Assembly: GCA_945860545.1 (NCBI GenBank)
Contig: CAMAQM010000009.1
Coordinates: 1-64,000 of the forward strand
Length of the DNA stretch: 64,000 bases
From: Bifidobacterium breve
GTDB taxonomy: Bacteria > Actinomycetota > Acidimicrobiia > Acidimicrobiales > Acidimicrobilacustridaceae
Direction of reading: 5' to 3'
Shown here: in pieces, positions 1 through 8,922 of the stretch
Layout: each line of letters opens with the position of its first letter
How positions within the stretch are numbered: the first letter of the stretch is position 1
Made by a program: the position numbers and the translations under genes
The notes under the pieces: model-generated
Told to the model about the DNA's origin: nothing
Database searches by the model: none
Seen by the model: the letters and a program-made list of their open reading frames with translations, nothing else

Positions 1-347
<347 letters not shown>

Positions 348-372
348 GCGAGGGACCGTCGGCCCCTCGGGG

Positions 373-1686
373 TCACCCCTTGGCTGCTGCGAACCCCTTA
401 TCAAGGTCGGCGATGATGTCCTCGACCGACTCGATGCCAACGCTGAGACGCACCAGACCCGGTTCCACACCGGTGCTGGCCTGCTCGTCGGGGGTGAGCT
501 GGGAGTGGGTGGTGGTGGCGGGGTGGATGGCGAGGCTGCGAACGTCACCGATGTTGGCCACGTGGCTGTGCAGCTCGAGGGCCTCGACGAACTTGCGACC
601 GGCGTCGGCCCCACCCTTGATGATGAACGCCGGCACCGACCCGGCACCCTTGCCGTTGGAGTAGCGCTGGGCCCGCTCGTTCCAACGGGACGACGGCAAC
701 CCGGCGTACTGCACCGACTCGACCTGGTCGTGGGCCTCGAGGTACGAGGCGACCACGAGGGCGTTGGCGTTGTGACGCTCCATGCGCAGGCTCAGAGTCT
801 CCACACCCTGGAGGAACAGGAAGGCGTTGAACGGGGTGATGGACGCACCGATGTCACGCAGCAACTGCACCCGGGCCTTCAGCGCGTACGAACCCGCACC
901 GAGTGCCGGCCAGTAGGCGAGGCCGTGGTACGAGGGATCAGGCTCGGTGAACATGGGGTGACGGCCCGACGCCCCGAAGTCGAACGTGCCGCCGTCGACG
1001 ATGACACCACCGATGGAGGTGCCGTGACCGCCGATGAACTTGGTGGCGGAGTGCACCACGATGTCGGCGCCCCACTCGAGGGGGCGGATGAGCCACGGGC
1101 TCGCAACGGTGTTGTCGACGATGAGCGGCACGTTGTTGTCGTGGGCCACGGCGGCAATGCCCTCGATGTCGAGCACGTCGTTGCGGGGGTTGCCGATGGT
1201 CTCCCCGTAGAACGCCTTGGTGTTGGGTCGCACCGCGGCACGCCATGCATCGAGGTCGTCAGGGTCGTCGATGAACGTGGTCTCGATCCCCATCTTGGGC
1301 AGCGTGTAGTGCAACAGGTTGTACGTGCCGCCATACAGCGCAGCCGAGGCGACGACGTGGTCGCCGGACTCGGCGAGGTTGAGGATCGCCAGCGTCTCCG
1401 CCGCCTGGCCAGACGACACCGCCAGGGTGCCGGGCAGGCCGATGGCGGTGGTGACCCCGCCCTCGAGGCTGTTGATGCGGGCCTCGAACACCCCCTGGGT
1501 GGGGTTCATGATGCGGGTGTAGATGTTGCCCACCTCGGCGAGGCCGAACAGGTTCGCGGCGTGTTGCGTGTCGCGGAACTGGTAAGAGGTGGTCTGGTAG
1601 ATCGGGACGGCGCGAGCCCCCGTGGTCGGGTCGGGCTCCTGGCCGGCGTGGATCTGTCGAGTCTCAAAACCCCAGGCGTCAGTCAT
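373..1686 (-). CDS. metY: O-acetylhomoserine sulfhydrylase
   Basis: A cytoplasmic PLP enzyme of the Cys/Met metabolism family that makes homocysteine from O-acetylhomoserine and sulfide. The 437-residue length fits the MetY subgroup, which is longer than MetB or MetC. The N-terminus GFETRQIHAGQEPDPTTGA, the cofactor-binding stretch near SSGQAAET (residues 91-98), and the PLP lysine in HSATKFIGG (K216) are all visible. The ATG at 1686 is supported by a -10 box 8 nt upstream that predicts a leaderless transcript. It lies 66 bases downstream of ilvC on the same strand and probably has its own promoter in that gap. No SAM riboswitch fits in the gap. A cystathionine synthase role is possible but less likely given length and N-terminus. 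Confidence 0.92.
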   Translation of the reverse strand: MTDAWGFETRQIHAGQEPDPTTGARAVPIYQTTSYQFRDTQHAANLFGLAEVGNIYTRIMNPTQGVFEARINSLEGGVTTAIGLPGTLAVSSGQAAETLAILNLAESGDHVVASAALYGGTYNLLHYTLPKMGIETTFIDDPDDLDAWRAAVRPNTKAFYGETIGNPRNDVLDIEGIAAVAHDNNVPLIVDNTVASPWLIRPLEWGADIVVHSATKFIGGHGTSIGGVIVDGGTFDFGASGRHPMFTEPDPSYHGLAYWPALGAGSYALKARVQLLRDIGASITPFNAFLFLQGVETLSLRMERHNANALVVASYLEAHDQVESVQYAGLPSSRWNERAQRYSNGKGAGSVPAFIIKGGADAGRKFVEALELHSHVANIGDVRSLAIHPATTTHSQLTPDEQASTGVEPGLVRLSVGIESVEDIIADLDKGFAAAKG

Positions 1687-1694
1687 GGGGCGAC

Positions 1695-1723
1695 ACCCTA
1701 GGCAGTAATTCCCGACCGATCAA
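1695..1723 (-). promoter_or_regulatory. metY promoter
   Basis: On the minus strand a -35-like TTGATC (1718-1723) is followed after exactly 17 bases by TAGGGT (1695-1700). The ATG of metY lies 8 bases beyond the -10 box, so transcription would start at or next to the start codon. Position and spacing are read from the sequence; activity is inferred. Confidence 0.55.
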
Positions 1724-1752
1724 GTCAGATTTAGGGGCGGGGCCCCCGGAGG

Positions 1753-2796
1753 TCAGGTGACCTCCATCCCCTGACCGCCCGAGGCGTCCTGGACACGCTC
1801 GCGACCCTCGGAGATGAACGGCATCATGTCGCGCAGCCGGGCACCGACCGCCTCGATGGGGTGGTCGTGACCGCGCTTTTCGAGCGTGCGGAACTCTTCA
1901 CGACCGGCCTCATCCTCGGCGATCCACTCGTCAGCGAACTGACCGGACCGGATCTCGTCGAGGATGGCCTTCATCTCGGCCTTGGTCCGCTCATCAATGA
2001 TGCGCGGGCCCCGGGTGAGATCCCCGTACTCGGCGGTGTCGGAGATCGAGTACCGCATGCCGGCGATGCCCTGTTCGTACATCAGGTCCACGATGAGCTT
2101 CAGCTCGTGCAGGCACTCGAAGTACGCAACCTCGGGCTGGTACCCGGCCTCGGTCAACGTCTCGAACCCGGCCTGGACCAGCGAGGTGGCCCCACCGCAC
2201 AACACCACCTGCTCACCGAAGAGGTCCGTCTCGGTCTCCTCGGCGAAGGTGGTCTCGATCACCCCGGCCTTGGTGCCACCAATGGCGTCGGCGTAGGCCA
2301 ACGCCAGAGCGAGCGCGTTCCCGGTGGCGTCCTGTTCCACCGCCACCAGACACGGGGTGCCGCCACCCTCGGTGTAGGTACGGCGCACCAGGTGGCCGGG
2401 GCCCTTGGGGGCGACCATGGCCACGTCAACTCCGGCGGGCGGGTGGATGCGACCGAAACGGATGTTGAACCCGTGGGCAAACAACAACATGTCCCCGTCA
2501 CTGAGGTTCGGGGCGATGTCCGCCTCGTACACGTGCTTCTGCGCCGTGTCGGGGATCAGGATCATCACCATGTCGGCCTCGGCCACCGCCTCGGCCACCG
2601 TGGTCACCGCCAGACCCGCAGCGCGGGCCTTTTCCACCGAGCGAGACGTCGCCGGCAAACCAACCCGGACGTCCACACCGGACTCCTGCAGGTTGAGCGC
2701 ATGGGCGTGGCCCTGGCTGCCGTAGCCGATCACCGCCACCTTGCGTGAAGCGAGCAGGCTCCGGTCGGCGTCAGCTGCGTAGTAGATCTTGGCCAT
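1753..2796 (-). CDS. ilvC: Ketol-acid reductoisomerase (NADP+)
   Basis: Catalyses the second common step of valine, leucine and isoleucine synthesis: alkyl migration and NADPH-dependent reduction of acetolactate or acetohydroxybutyrate. At 347 residues it is the short class I form. The Rossmann motif [13 protein letters not shown] starts at residue 25. The C-terminal knotted domain has the metal-binding acidic segments, including the [10 protein letters not shown] stretch. It is the third gene of the ilvB-ilvN-ilvC operon and starts 29 bases after ilvN. The C-terminus is a little longer than usual and ends in a Gly-rich tail. Confidence 0.96.
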   Translation of the reverse strand: MAKIYYAADADRSLLASRKVAVIGYGSQGHAHALNLQESGVDVRVGLPATSRSVEKARAAGLAVTTVAEAVAEADMVMILIPDTAQKHVYEADIAPNLSDGDMLLFAHGFNIRFGRIHPPAGVDVAMVAPKGPGHLVRRTYTEGGGTPCLVAVEQDATGNALALALAYADAIGGTKAGVIETTFAEETETDLFGEQVVLCGGATSLVQAGFETLTEAGYQPEVAYFECLHELKLIVDLMYEQGIAGMRYSISDTAEYGDLTRGPRIIDERTKAEMKAILDEIRSGQFADEWIAEDEAGREEFRTLEKRGHDHPIEAVGARLRDMMPFISEGRERVQDASGGQGMEVT

Positions 2797-2825
2797 CGTG
2801 GTCCTCCGTTGACGGGGTGGAAGGG

Positions 2826-3341
2826 TCAGTTTGGTGCGCCGAGGGCGGGCAGTGCCACCCGACCGGAGCGTTGGGCGGCAACGACGCCGAAACCGGCGAG
2901 CAGTACCTCGGCGTCATCGACCTGTTCGGGGGTGCCGAGCACCACCACCGTGGTGGACGACCCGGACGAGTCGAGCACCCGGGCGTCCAAGCCCGCCAGC
3001 AGTTCATCGAGCTCCGCAGCGTGGTCCGCACCGGTGGACACCGTGGCCAACAGCACCTCGCGTTCCACCGCCGCCGAGGGGGCCAACGCCGTGATCTCGA
3101 GCACGTTGATGAGCTTGTCGACCTGTTGGATCAACTGGGGCAGCGGGGTGTCGCCGAGGTCTACCACCATCGAGATCCGACTCACGCTCCCGTCGTTGGT
3201 GGGGGCCACCGCCAACGAGTGGATGTTGTACCCGCGGCGGGCAAACAGCCCGGCCACCCGGGTCAGCACACCGGGCCGGTTCTCCACGAGAACGCTGAGC
3301 AGATGATGGTTGGGCGCACCGGCCTCCGATGGCGGCACCAT
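2826..3341 (-). CDS. ilvN: Acetolactate synthase small (regulatory) subunit
   Basis: Regulatory partner of IlvB that usually confers valine feedback inhibition. The protein is 171 residues, normal for the family. It opens with an ACT domain ([18 protein letters not shown]), followed by RRGYNIHSL, and has the usual C-terminal domain. The ATG at 3341 overlaps the ilvB stop as TGATG, which argues for translational coupling and for this start rather than the GTG at 3353, four codons upstream. It ends 29 bases before ilvC. Confidence 0.94.
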   Translation of the reverse strand: MVPPSEAGAPNHHLLSVLVENRPGVLTRVAGLFARRGYNIHSLAVAPTNDGSVSRISMVVDLGDTPLPQLIQQVDKLINVLEITALAPSAAVEREVLLATVSTGADHAAELDELLAGLDARVLDSSGSSTTVVVLGTPEQVDDAEVLLAGFGVVAAQRSGRVALPALGAPN

Positions 3342-5095
3342 CACCGGCTCCACGGAATGTCGAGGGCGGGCCGGGTGTGGTCGTCAGTCATGATCTCGTC
3401 GTTGGACGCACCGGCGGCCACCATGGGGAACACCTTCTCGCCCGAGTCGGTGCGGAACTCGATCACCACGGGCCGGTCGTTGATGGCGTTCGCCTTCTCA
3501 ATGGCGGGAGCCACCTCCTCGGGTGACTCGACCCGCATGCCCACGCAACCCATGGCCTCGGCCCACATCTTGTAATCCGGCAGATCCGGCGACAGGTACA
3601 CCTCGGAGTAGCGCTCCTCGTAGAACATCTCCTGCCACTGGCGCACCATGCCGAGATAGGCGTTGTTCAAGATGGCGATCTTGACGGGAATGCGTTCCGC
3701 TGCAGCCGTGACCAGTTCCTGGGCGGTCATCTGGAAACAGCCATCCCCGTCCACCGCCCACACCATCCGGTCGGGACGGCCGACCTTGGCGCCGATGGCG
3801 GCGGGCACCGAGAAGCCCATGGTGCCAAGACCACCGGAGTTCACCCACGTGTAGGGGTGGTTGAACCGCCAGTACTGACTGGTCCACATCTGGTGCTGGC
3901 CCACACCCGAGGCCACGATCGTGTCGTCGGGACACGCCGCGTGGAGCTGTTCGAGGACGTACTGGGGCTTGAGGAGACCACCGGGCTCGGACGGCTCGTA
4001 GGTGAGCGGGTACCGCTCCTGCCAACCCGAGATCGTCGACTTCCAGGTGCTCGAGTCCGCCAGCGTGTCGGGCGCACCGAGTTCACGCAACGCAACGATG
4101 AGTTCTTCGATGACCAGACGGCAGTCGCCAGCGATGCCGGCGTCGGGGACACGCACCTTGCCCAACTCGGCGGGGTCGATGTCGACGTGGATGACCTTGG
4201 CGTCAGGGGCGAAATCAGCCACCCGGCCCGTGACCCGGTCGTCGAACCGGCTGCCGAGGGCGATGAGCAGGTCGGACCGCTGGATGGCGGTCACCGCGGT
4301 GAAGTTGCCGTGCATGCCTGGCATGCCGAGAGCCAGCGGGTGGTCGTCGGGGAACGCGCCGCGGGCCATCAGCGTCGTGACGACACGAATGTCGGTCAGT
4401 TCGGCGAGGGTGCGCAGGGCCTCAGCGGCGCGGGCCTTGAGGATGCCACCGCCGGCGTAGATGACCGGGCGCTCCGACGCCAGGATCAGTTCAGCCGCCT
4501 TGCGGATCATGGCGGGGTCGCCGTTGCTGCGCGGGTTGTACCCCGGCAGATTCACCGACTCCGGCCAGTACCACTCCATGGCGCTGCGAGGGTTCCTGGG
4601 ATCGACGATGTCCTTGGGGATGTCGACGAGCACCGGGCCGGGACGGCCGGTGGTGGCGATGTGGAACGCCTCGCGGATCACCCGGGGAATATCGGCGGCT
4701 TCGGTGACGAGGAAATTGTGCTTCGTCACCGGCATGGTGATCCCGGTGGTGTCGCACTCCTGGAACGCGTCGGTCCCGAGTGCCGAGGTGGGCACCTGAC
4801 CGGTGATCATGACCATCGGGATCGAATCCATGTACGCGTCACACAGCGGGGTGACCACGTTCGTTGCGGCGGGCCCGCTGGTGACCATGGCCACACCGGG
4901 CCGGCCGGTGGCGTGGGCGTACCCTTCGGCCATGTGGCCGGCACCCTGCTCGTGACGCACGAGGATGTGCCGGATGGGTGAGTCGATGATCGGGTCGTAC
5001 ACCGGGAGGATGGCGCCTCCGGGCAGGCCGAAGATGACTTCGACCCCTTCCATTTCGAGCGCCTTGATGAGCGCCTGTCCACCGTTGAGTTGCAT
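3341..5095 (-). CDS. ilvB: Acetolactate synthase large (catalytic) subunit
   Basis: A thiamine-diphosphate and FAD enzyme that condenses two pyruvates to acetolactate, or pyruvate and 2-oxobutyrate to acetohydroxybutyrate. It is the first committed enzyme of branched-chain amino-acid synthesis. The catalytic glutamate is in VRHEQGAGHMAEGYA (E49), and the diphosphate/Mg site is the GDGCFQMT...LNN segment. The ATG at 5095 gives 584 residues, the usual length, and has GAGG 9 bases upstream. The frame stays open upstream to a GTG at 5272, but that stretch is the structured leader and does not look like protein. It heads the ilvBNC operon. Confidence 0.95.
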   Translation of the reverse strand: MQLNGGQALIKALEMEGVEVIFGLPGGAILPVYDPIIDSPIRHILVRHEQGAGHMAEGYAHATGRPGVAMVTSGPAATNVVTPLCDAYMDSIPMVMITGQVPTSALGTDAFQECDTTGITMPVTKHNFLVTEAADIPRVIREAFHIATTGRPGPVLVDIPKDIVDPRNPRSAMEWYWPESVNLPGYNPRSNGDPAMIRKAAELILASERPVIYAGGGILKARAAEALRTLAELTDIRVVTTLMARGAFPDDHPLALGMPGMHGNFTAVTAIQRSDLLIALGSRFDDRVTGRVADFAPDAKVIHVDIDPAELGKVRVPDAGIAGDCRLVIEELIVALRELGAPDTLADSSTWKSTISGWQERYPLTYEPSEPGGLLKPQYVLEQLHAACPDDTIVASGVGQHQMWTSQYWRFNHPYTWVNSGGLGTMGFSVPAAIGAKVGRPDRMVWAVDGDGCFQMTAQELVTAAAERIPVKIAILNNAYLGMVRQWQEMFYEERYSEVYLSPDLPDYKMWAEAMGCVGMRVESPEEVAPAIEKANAINDRPVVIEFRTDSGEKVFPMVAAGASNDEIMTDDHTRPALDIPWSR

Positions 5096-5153
5096 CGTGG
5101 GGTGTCCTCGCGTTGCGGTCCCTGTCAGGACCTGACCATTCGACCAGTTATCG

Positions 5154-5185
5154 CCACGACAGGGCCAATTCGGGCCTTGTCGTGG
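5154..5185 (+). other. Long hairpin in the ilvB leader region
   Basis: An inverted repeat with two 13-base arms and a 6-base loop. Read as plus-strand RNA every position pairs, with one G-U. Read as minus-strand RNA, which is the ilvB leader, the same position becomes an A-C mismatch. It lies 59 bases before the ilvB start. It could be the last stem of the ilv leader or belong to a transcript from the other strand. Confidence 0.5.
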
Positions 5186-5197
5186 TGGTGGCCAGCC

Positions 5198-5277
5198 GGC
5201 CAGTGTGTCGACGCCCCGGGGATGGGCCCGGAACGCAAACGACCTCCCCGCAGGGAGGTCGACGACGCACACTGGCC
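5198..5277 (-). promoter_or_regulatory. ilvB leader, outer pairing element
   Basis: Two 10-base arms, GGCCAGTGTG in RNA sense at 5277-5268 and CACACTGGCC at 5207-5198, can pair around the terminator-type hairpin at 5240-5261. The first arm lies just downstream of the leader peptide. Its sequence CAGTG can instead pair with CACTG at the peptide's last codon and stop. This gives the alternative pairings expected of an attenuator. The competition is inferred from base complementarity only. Confidence 0.45.
5240..5261 (-). terminator. Terminator-type hairpin in the ilvB leader
   Basis: On the minus strand a perfect 9-base-pair stem (CGACCTCCC / GGGAGGTCG) with a 4-base loop is followed by TTTGCGTT. 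It sits about 145 bases before the ilvB start and downstream of the leader peptide, where an attenuator would be. The T-run is weak. Confidence 0.5.
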
Positions 5278-5293
5278 CACCGGCCGGTGCGCG

Positions 5294-5341
5294 TCAGTGG
5301 ACTACTACGTCGCTGAGAAGGGCGGCGAGAAGTCGTGACAC
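5294..5341 (-). CDS. ilvBNC leader peptide
   Basis: A 15-codon frame starting with GTG and ending in TGA encodes VSRLLAALLSDVVVH. It contains two Leu-Leu pairs and three Val in a row, the composition expected of a branched-chain attenuation peptide, and it lies about 200 bases upstream of ilvB on the same strand. A CATAAT box lies 7 bases upstream of the GTG, so the mRNA would begin at or next to the start codon. An in-frame ATG at 5350 overlaps the -10 box and is less likely. Leader peptides rich in Val, Leu or Ile are known upstream of ilvBNC in other actinobacteria. No experimental evidence is available here, but the amino-acid content, position and following hairpins agree. Confidence 0.72.
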   Translation of the reverse strand: MSRLLAALLSDVVVH

Positions 5342-5348
5342 GCCGCCC

Positions 5349-5377
5349 ATTATGCCACCGCACACTCGCCGGGACAA
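5349..5377 (-). promoter_or_regulatory. ilvBNC promoter
   Basis: TTGTCC (5372-5377) and CATAAT (5349-5354), in minus-strand sense, are separated by exactly 17 bases. This is the most AT-rich -10 box noted in the window. It predicts a start near 5341, at the GTG of the leader peptide, and a leader of about 245 nt before ilvB. Confidence 0.6.
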
Positions 5378-5400
5378 CGCCGGCTCGGCGTTGCGGGCCG

Positions 5401-5406
5401 TAGGGT
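5401..5406 (+). promoter_or_regulatory. -10 box of the nucleotidyltransferase gene
   Basis: TAGGGT lies 7 bases before the ATG at 5414 and predicts a leaderless mRNA. Confidence 0.45.
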
Positions 5407-5413
5407 TGCAGCC

Positions 5414-5935
5414 ATGGGACCCATCGGCGTGTTCCCCGGCACCTTCAACCCCGTCACCGTCGGGCACCTCGCCGTCGCCGACGCCGCCCGCACGTCCCTC
5501 GGACTCGAGCGACTCGACCTGGTGCTGAGCGAAGCGCCCTTGACCAAACACGACCGGCCCGACCTCGCCCCGCTACGGGCACGTGTCGCAAAGCTCGAAC
5601 TCGCCCTCGGCGACCGCCCGTGGGCCACGGTGCGGGTCACCCCCCACCAACTCATCGTCGACATCGCCCGGGGCTACGACGTCGTGGTGCTCGGTGCCGA
5701 CAAGTGGGTTCAGGTCAACGACCCCGCCTTCTACGGAGGGGATACCGCCACACGGGACGCCGCCGTGGCGTCGCTCCCACGCTGCGCCGTCGCGCCCCGC
5801 GACGGTCTCCCCGTCCCGGCGCACCTCAAACTTGAGGTACCTGCGTGGGTGGGTGAGGTGTCGTCAACGGCGGTGCGTCACGGCCGCACCGACTGGCACG
5901 GCGCCACCGGCGATCAGCGCGCCACGAACCAGTAG
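5414..5935 (+). CDS. NadD-like nucleotidyltransferase
   Basis: A 173-residue protein of the cytidylyltransferase-like alpha/beta phosphodiesterase superfamily. The N-terminus GVFPGTFNPVTVGHLAVADAA has the T/HxGH nucleotide-binding motif (TVGH at residues 15-18), and a C-terminal SSTAVR matches the ISSTxIR motif. NadD, which adenylates nicotinate mononucleotide, is the closest named relative. However, the protein is shorter than normal NadD and is not beside proA, obg or rsfS, so the substrate is uncertain. It is divergent from the ilv operon, and its 3-prime end overlaps the next minus-strand gene by 22 bases. Confidence 0.75.
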   Translation: MGPIGVFPGTFNPVTVGHLAVADAARTSLGLERLDLVLSEAPLTKHDRPDLAPLRARVAKLELALGDRPWATVRVTPHQLIVDIARGYDVVVLGADKWVQVNDPAFYGGDTATRDAAVASLPRCAVAPRDGLPVPAHLKLEVPAWVGEVSSTAVRHGRTDWHGATGDQRATNQ

Positions 5936-6144
5936 AGCAGCACGCACACCATCACGATCACGAGTCCGAGCGCGGCCACCCCCTGCACCGGTGGTCGGGC
6001 CCGCACGGCCTCGTCGTGGGCCGGCGTCCACCAGCCGAACAGACAGCCTCTCGGACCGGTCGGCTGACCGTCACCCCCACCGGGTCCACCCCGGTTGAAG
6101 GCATGCCGACCAGAAGCTTCGAGGTGGTTCGCTGCGTCATCCAC
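5914..6144 (-). CDS. Small tail-anchored membrane protein, hypothetical
   Basis: A 76-residue frame from a GTG. The first 50 residues are Gly-rich and polar, and the last 22 form one hydrophobic helix (GVAALGLVIVMVCVLLYWF) ending in Val-Ala-Arg, so it would be a C-terminally anchored protein. The stop lies 22 bases inside the nucleotidyltransferase gene on the opposite strand. I recognise no family. The hydrophobic tail is the main reason to keep it; the exact start is unsure, and it could be a chance frame. Confidence 0.4.
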   Translation of the reverse strand: MDDAANHLEASGRHAFNRGGPGGGDGQPTGPRGCLFGWWTPAHDEAVRARPPVQGVAALGLVIVMVCVLLYWFVAR

Positions 6145-6211
6145 CCCTCAAGGATGCCAGAGGACGGCACCAACGCCACCGGACCTGACGCGCTGGTGGC
6201 ATCATCGGCCG

Positions 6212-6934
6212 GTGCCCGGTGTCGTGATCCTCCTCCCCCCCTCTGAGGGCAAGGCGCCCGAGGGTGGCCGCCCGCCGTGGAGCCCCGCCTCAGGACGGTT
6301 CGGTCGGAAACTCGCTGCGGGTCGACGCCAGGTCGCCGCCGCCCTCGGTGCCGTCGGCGGCGGCGACGCCAAGATGCTGGGTGTCAGCGGCGCACACCTC
6401 GAGCGGGCCCGGGCCGCCAACGTCGCCTGTGTCGGTGCTCCCACCCTGCCCGCCTGGCAGCGGTTCACCGGGGTGGTGTGGGACCACCTCGACGTCGGCA
6501 CGCTGTCCGCTGCGGCACGGCGCAACGCCACCGAACGCCTGGTCGTGGTCAACGGACTCGCCGGCCTCAGTGGTCTCGACGACCCGCTCCCCGACTTCCG
6601 CCTCAAGATGTCGGTGGCCCCTGGTGCGGTGGGCCGGGTGGCCAACCACTGGCGACCCCTCATCTCGCCGGTGCTCAACGACCTCGGCGCCGGTGGACTC
6701 GTCGTGGACCTGCTGCCCGCAGAGCACGCCGCGGCGTGGGATCCTGAACCCGGGCGATACGAACTGGTTCGCGTCGACCTCGTTGACGGGGCCGGACGCA
6801 AGGCGGGGCACGCCGCCAAAGCAGCCAAGGGGCTGCTCGCCCGCCAGCTCGTGTCGGCTTCGGGGGCCAAGGCGGTGCACGGCCTGCTCGACGGCGGTCA
6901 CACCGTCGGCGGGTTCACCGTCACGCCGAGGTGA
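6212..6934 (+). CDS. yaaA: YaaA family peroxide-stress protein (DUF328)
   Basis: About 240 residues beginning [14 protein letters not shown], which is the diagnostic N-terminus of YaaA (LLPPSExK). YaaA of E. coli lowers intracellular free iron during peroxide stress and binds DNA; that function is transferred from the family. The GTG at 6212 is chosen, and a GTG at 6224 would give the more typical start VILLPPSEG. No clear ribosome binding site separates the two. The 3-prime end overlaps the 3-prime end of ilvD by 14 bases. Confidence 0.85.
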   Translation: MPGVVILLPPSEGKAPEGGRPPWSPASGRFGRKLAAGRRQVAAALGAVGGGDAKMLGVSGAHLERARAANVACVGAPTLPAWQRFTGVVWDHLDVGTLSAAARRNATERLVVVNGLAGLSGLDDPLPDFRLKMSVAPGAVGRVANHWRPLISPVLNDLGAGGLVVDLLPAEHAAAWDPEPGRYELVRVDLVDGAGRKAGHAAKAAKGLLARQLVSASGAKAVHGLLDGGHTVGGFTVTPR

Positions 6935-8600
6935 CCGCTCCCCGGTCGGCGCCCTGGACCAGTCGGGCGAACTTGGCCAGCACACCGGTTGTGTAGCGCG
7001 GTTCGGGGTGCACCACCAGCGCCCGACGCCGATCGAGTTCGGCGTCGTCGACGAGCAAGTCAATGGAGTGTGAGTCGACGTCGATCACGATGCGGTCACC
7101 GTCATGCACCAACGAGATCGGGCCGCCTTCCACGGCTTCGGGGGCCACGTGACCGATGCAAAAGCCGTGGGTGCCGCCCGAGAACCGACCGTCGGTGATG
7201 AGCGCCGTGTCAGCACCGCGCCCGGCGCCCTTGAGCGCACCGGTCACCGCCAACATCTCACGCATGCCGGGACCGCCCTTGGGCCCCTCGTAACGGATGA
7301 CGAGGACGTCACCGGGTTTGATGGTGCCGGCCAGGATCTCGTCCATGGCGCCCTGCTCACCATCAAAGACCCGCGCCGTGCCCTCAAAGCGGGTGAAGTC
7401 GATGCCAGCCACCTTGACCACGCACCCCTTGGGGGCGAGTGAACCGGTGAGCACGGCGATCCCACCGACGGGGTGGATGGGGTCGGACACCGGGTGGACG
7501 ACTTCGCCGTCGGGGGCCGGGGGGTCGAGGGCGGCGAGGTTCTCGGCCATGGTGCGGCCCGTCACCGTCATGCAGTCCCCGTGGAGCAGACCGGCGTCGA
7601 GCAGGGCCTTCATCACCATGGGCACCCCGCCCACCCGGTCGAGGTCGATCATGTGGTACTTGCCGTGCGGCTTGGTGTCGGCGATGTGGGGCACCCGACC
7701 CGCCACCCGGTTGAAGTCGTCAAGGTCGAGCGCCACCCCCGCCTCGGTGGCGATGGCCAACAGGTGCAGCACGGCGTTGGTGGAACCACCGAGCGCGTTC
7801 ACCACGGCGATGGCGTTCTCGAACGCCTCCTTGGTCAGGATCTGGCGCGGGGTGATGCCGTTGCGCAGCAGGTCCACCACTGCGGTGCCGCTGGCGTACG
7901 CGTAGTCGTCACGGCGGCTGTCGGGGGCGGGGGCGGAGGCCGAGCCGGGCAGCGCCATGCCGAGCGCTTCGGCGACGGCGGCCATGGTGTTGGCGGTGAA
8001 CATGCCCGCACACGAGCCCTCGCTCGGACAGGCGCCACACTCGATGGCCCGCAGCTGCTCGTCGTCGATGGCACCGGTGGCGTGGGCGCCAACTGCTTCG
8101 AACACGCTCACGATGTCGAGGGCCTCACCGTCGAGTTCGCCGGGCAGGATCGACCCGCCGTAGAGGAACACACTTGGCAGGTCGAGGCGGGCGGCGGCCA
8201 TGAGCATGCCGGGCAGGCTCTTGTCACACCCGGCGAACGTGACGAGTGCGTCGAACCGCTCGGCGTGCATGACCGTCTCCACCGAGTCGGCAATGACCTC
8301 GCGACTCACCAGTGAGGCACGCATGCCCTCGTGACCCATGGAGATGCCGTCGCTCACGGCGATGGTGACGAACTCGATGGGGAACGCCCCGGCGGCACGC
8401 ACCCCCTCTTTCGCCCGCTTGGCGAGACGGTCGAGGGGCAGGTTGCAGGGGGTGACCTCGTTCCACGACGAGCACACCCCGACCTGGGCCTTGTCCCAGT
8501 CGTCATCACCCATGCCCACCGCTCGCAACATGGCGCGCGCCGGGGCGCGACCGGGTCCGTCGGTGACCTCATGGGAACGGGGCTTCATCGGGTTGGTCAT
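6921..8600 (-). CDS. ilvD: Dihydroxy-acid dehydratase
   Basis: An Fe-S dehydratase that converts 2,3-dihydroxyisovalerate or 2,3-dihydroxy-3-methylvalerate to the 2-oxo acid, the step after IlvC. It has 559 residues from the ATG at 8600. Cysteines at residues 52 (TPCN), 125 (GCDKSLPG) and 197 (EGSCAGM) occupy the three cluster-ligand positions, and the C-terminal [11 protein letters not shown] motif is present. The start is fixed by TAGGCT 7 bases upstream. It is on the same strand as ilvBNC but has its own promoter and is not part of that operon. Confidence 0.96.
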   Translation of the reverse strand: MTNPMKPRSHEVTDGPGRAPARAMLRAVGMGDDDWDKAQVGVCSSWNEVTPCNLPLDRLAKRAKEGVRAAGAFPIEFVTIAVSDGISMGHEGMRASLVSREVIADSVETVMHAERFDALVTFAGCDKSLPGMLMAAARLDLPSVFLYGGSILPGELDGEALDIVSVFEAVGAHATGAIDDEQLRAIECGACPSEGSCAGMFTANTMAAVAEALGMALPGSASAPAPDSRRDDYAYASGTAVVDLLRNGITPRQILTKEAFENAIAVVNALGGSTNAVLHLLAIATEAGVALDLDDFNRVAGRVPHIADTKPHGKYHMIDLDRVGGVPMVMKALLDAGLLHGDCMTVTGRTMAENLAALDPPAPDGEVVHPVSDPIHPVGGIAVLTGSLAPKGCVVKVAGIDFTRFEGTARVFDGEQGAMDEILAGTIKPGDVLVIRYEGPKGGPGMREMLAVTGALKGAGRGADTALITDGRFSGGTHGFCIGHVAPEAVEGGPISLVHDGDRIVIDVDSHSIDLLVDDAELDRRRALVVHPEPRYTTGVLAKFARLVQGADRGAVTSA

Positions 8601-8607
8601 GGCCCAC

Positions 8608-8613
8608 AGCCTA
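8608..8613 (-). promoter_or_regulatory. -10 box of ilvD
   Basis: TAGGCT in minus-strand sense, 7 bases before the ATG. Confidence 0.45.
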
Positions 8614-8661
8614 AACGCCGACGCTCCGCTGCAAGGAAGCCGAATCCCCCGCCGCGGCCGG

Positions 8662-8814
8662 TCAGCGGAACAGTTTTCCGAGGGCCCGGCCGGTGGCACG
8701 CCCAGTGATTCGGCGGCCGACCCGCTTGCCGACGGTGCCGCGCTTCACGGCGTTGGCGTCACCGAGCGCACGGGACAGCTTGTACAGACCTGAACGGAAC
8801 TTCCCGATGGACAT
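8662..8814 (-). CDS. Small basic protein, conserved in actinobacteria
   Basis: Fifty residues from the ATG at 8814, which has a strong AGAGGT ribosome site 4 bases upstream. The protein is very basic and repeats a motif: [20 protein letters not shown], closing with GKLFR. It has no membrane segment. I recall closely similar short proteins of unknown function in other actinobacteria, so I treat it as real. Its charge would suit nucleic-acid or ribosome binding, which is a guess. It sits 61 bases upstream of ilvD on the same strand. Confidence 0.65.
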   Translation of the reverse strand: MSIGKFRSGLYKLSRALGDANAVKRGTVGKRVGRRITGRATGRALGKLFR

Positions 8815-8922
8815 GGTGACCTCTGCGAGCCGGTGCTGGGTGTCCAACCATCATGACGCAAACCAGTGGGCGCCGGCGGGTTCGCTCGTCCGCGCCCCCG
8901 GAAGTCGACACGATGTGATCGA

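Noticed and set aside
1687-1752. SAM or other riboswitch before metY
   Set aside because: The gap is only 66 bases and is occupied by a promoter that predicts a leaderless mRNA.
5096-5272. N-terminal extension of ilvB from the GTG at 5272
   Set aside because: It covers the leader hairpins, does not resemble acetolactate synthase, and the ATG at 5095 has a ribosome site and gives the normal length.
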